A stretch of DNA of 43,730 nt from Bacteroidia bacterium (GTDB lineage Bacteria; Bacteroidota; Bacteroidia; Flavobacteriales_E; Vicingaceae). How positions within the stretch are numbered: the stretch's first letter is position 1; the number at the start of each line of letters is the position of its first letter. The stretch covers positions 1-43,730 of the forward strand of contig JAUIMG010000022.1 in the NCBI GenBank assembly GCA_030433355.1, written 5' to 3'. Both the position numbers and the translations under genes were made by a program. The notes below the pieces were generated by a model that had not been told where the DNA came from, made no database searches, and saw only the letters and a list, made by a program, of their open reading frames with translations. This document shows positions 42,415 through 43,730 of the stretch, one piece after another.

Positions 42415-42506
42415 ATAGCTAACTTTAACTAAACCAATTAATTCGATGCAACTAAATAGGAAATACTACGTAAATGCATCTAAACACTATAAAGTAAATT
42501 TTTGAT

Positions 42507-43730
42507 ATGTTTCTTTTACCACGAAGTATAACTCTTTGTTTGGGCATTCTATTGATAAGTTTTACAAATTTATTTGCTCAAACTCCGGAAGGGGTAAATT
42601 ACCAGGCAATTGCAAGAGATTTAGTAGGGAATCCTCTTGACAACCGAATGATTTCTGTTCGTTTTGGGGTGCTGGCAGGAAGTCAAAATGGGACACTTAC
42701 CTATGAGGAAGAGTACGATATGATAACAACCAATAATTTTGGATTGTTCAATCTTGTGATTGGTGGGGGTAATCCTACAAATGCAGGAACAGTAAGTACT
42801 TTCGATCAAATTGATTGGGGATCTTCTTCCTATTTTTTAAGGGTGGAGATAGATGCAGGAAACGGTTATGAAGTGATCACAAATACCCAACTAATATCGG
42901 TCCCATATGCGCTGTTTGCTAAACGCTCAGGAAATCAAATTAAAGCAGGGGATGGAATAAGTGTTATAAATAATGATTCCATTATCAATATTGGAGACTT
43001 GTCAGTTACTAACGAGCTTGTTGATACAGTAATTTTAAGTGGTAATAACCTAGAAATTACGGATGCTGGAGGGACAATTATTACAGATTTAAGTGTTCTT
43101 GCTGATAACCAAAACTTAAGTTTAAATAGTACTAGAGATAGCATTTTAATAGATGATGGGATAGGGGTGAGTATTTCCTTTATTAACGATTCTATTGCAA
43201 GTTTTGCAAGTAGAATAAGCAACAATGAAATAAATATTGCAAATAATACGGACAGTATAGGCTCTGTTTTAGATAGTTTGAACAAGCACATAAGTTTAGA
43301 TAATGATATATCATCAACTAATGAGTTAAACACTACAGTGGTGCTAAATGGGACAGATTTAGAAATTACAGATGCAGGTGGAACGATAATTACAGATTTG
43401 AGTTCTCTTGCTGACGATCAAAACTTAAGCTTAAATACAACAAAAGATAGTATATTAATTGATGATGCTAATGGAATAAGCATCGCTTTTATTCTTGATT
43501 CTATAACCAATCTTCAGACTAGATTTGTTGCTGATTCTGCTAATAATGCGGATAGTATTGCAGCTTTAAGGACAGATATTAATACCAATGAGGCAGACAT
43601 TACATCTCTGGAAATTCGTTATGTATCTGATTCTACAAACAATTCGGATAGTATTACAGCCTTAAGAACAGATATTCTTAACAATGAGGCAGACATTGTA
43701 AATTTGGAGATACGTCATGTTGCTGATTCT
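42507..43730 (+). CDS. Secreted repeat protein, N-terminal part (continues past the window)
   Basis: 408 codons are open to the window end. A signal peptide (ISFTNLFAQ) is followed by EGVNYQAIARDLVGNPL, a domain of about 110 residues ending VPYALFAK. I have seen this start on large Bacteroidota surface or fibre-like proteins. The rest is repetitive: two 103-residue units (from 43011 and 43320), each with LEITDAGGTIITDLS and QNLSLN plus DSILIDD, and then 96-bp tandem units (from 43521, 43617 and 43713) encoding 32 residues with heptad-like ADSIAALRTDI. The regular pattern suggests a trimeric fibre or stalk, with Asn/Asp/Ser-rich beta sections and coiled-coil sections. The C-terminal end (sorting domain or endosialidase-type chaperone) is not seen. 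Confidence 0.82.
   Translation, partial: MFLLPRSITLCLGILLISFTNLFAQTPEGVNYQAIARDLVGNPLDNRMISVRFGVLAGSQNGTLTYEEEYDMITTNNFGLFNLVIGGGNPTNAGTVSTFDQIDWGSSSYFLRVEIDAGNGYEVITNTQLISVPYALFAKRSGNQIKAGDGISVINNDSIINIGDLSVTNELVDTVILSGNNLEITDAGGTIITDLSVLADNQNLSLNSTRDSILIDDGIGVSISFINDSIASFASRISNNEINIANNTDSIGSVLDSLNKHISLDNDISSTNELNTTVVLNGTDLEITDAGGTIITDLSSLADDQNLSLNTTKDSILIDDANGISIAFILDSITNLQTRFVADSANNADSIAALRTDINTNEADITSLEIRYVSDSTNNSDSITALRTDILNNEADIVNLEIRHVADS
43011..43628 (+). repeat. Two imperfect 309-bp (103-residue) repeat units
   Basis: Unit 1 starts at 43011 (NELVDTVILSGNNLEITDAG) and unit 2 at 43320 (NELNTTVVLNGTDLEITDAG), exactly 309 bases apart and in frame. The first about 63 residues of each are closely similar; the remainders differ (unit 2 runs into the 96-bp array). 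Synonymous differences between the units show an older duplication. Confidence 0.75.
43521..43730 (+). repeat. 96-bp tandem repeat array (32-residue units) running off the window
   Basis: Units begin at 43521, 43617 and 43713, exactly 96 bases apart, each opening with an Arg codon and then xVxDS. Two full units and 18 bases of a third are visible. The encoded unit has NNxDSIxALRTDI and NEADIxxLEI, with hydrophobic spacing that fits a coiled coil. Unit number often varies between strains in such arrays. Confidence 0.85.

Noticed and set aside
42444-42480. GATGCA...TGCATC inverted repeat before the repeat protein
   Set aside because: Only six bases pair around a long loop, which is expected by chance in AT-rich DNA.
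42935-43333. 132-codon minus-strand open frame opposite the repeat protein
   Set aside because: The plus strand carries a signal peptide, a known N-terminal domain and in-frame repeats; the reverse frame is a by-product of repeat composition.
43521-43730. Regularly spaced 96-bp units as a CRISPR array
   Set aside because: The units are contiguous, diverge gradually, stay in frame and encode a repeated protein segment; there are no constant repeats with unique spacers.

Overview
The window is AT-rich, gene-dense chromosomal DNA from a member of the Bacteroidota, most likely Flavobacteriales-like. The evidence is: a protein with a type IX secretion (T9SS) C-terminal sorting domain at the left edge; a PorW/SprE-type TPR lipoprotein; DUF4292 and GH3-family genes; an F-type ATPase operon that lacks the beta and epsilon genes; and upstream 8-mers that fit the Bacteroidota sigma-ABfr -7 element (TAnnTTTG). 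No tRNA, rRNA, CRISPR array, insertion sequence or phage gene was recognised. No stretch longer than 300 bases is without a gene.

Layout. (1) 1-7670, minus strand: a truncated T9SS-sorted secreted protein, a cation:proton antiporter, an unrecognised secreted protein, the site-2 protease RseP, the isoprenoid enzyme Dxr, a secreted vWA-domain protein and a SAM methyltransferase. (2) 7767-19980: a surface-polysaccharide locus. Its plus-strand arm holds a Wzx-type flippase, four glycosyltransferases, a WecB-type epimerase, a hexapeptide acyltransferase and a Wzy/WaaL-like membrane protein. It meets a minus-strand arm holding a PglF/CapD-like dehydratase, a DegT aminotransferase and a PglC-like initiating sugar transferase. 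(3) 20028-25599: a GH3-family protein and an intact M23 peptidase on the minus strand, divergent from PorW/SprE and a bactofilin on the plus strand. (4) 25553-31224: atpZ, a small four-helix membrane protein, then atpB-E-F-H-A-G, with a strong hairpin between atpE and atpF. (5) 31330-35655: a large NtrY-like histidine kinase and an enoyl-CoA hydratase. (6) 35682-42414: a cell-envelope row of a second flippase, dut, an NDP-sugar pyrophosphorylase, a TPR lipoprotein, a DUF4292 lipoprotein and an EnvC-like protein with a degenerate LytM domain. (7) 42507 to the right edge: the start of a secreted repeat protein.

How the genes fit together. Most of the window serves the cell envelope: polysaccharide synthesis and export, peptidoglycan remodelling (one apparently active and one apparently inactive LytM protein, plus a bactofilin), T9SS secretion, and regulated intramembrane proteolysis. 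These sit beside core energy metabolism (F0F1, antiporter) and isoprenoid synthesis, which also feeds undecaprenyl carrier supply.

I found no clearly new multi-gene system such as a defence island, novel mobile element or unusual RNA. The most interesting items are smaller: the atpE-atpF hairpin, the 47-nt overlap joining a bactofilin to the ATP synthase operon, the degenerate LytM protein, the repeat-built secreted protein, a palindrome that gives two convergent genes the same last four residues, and a run of TTG/GTG starts.
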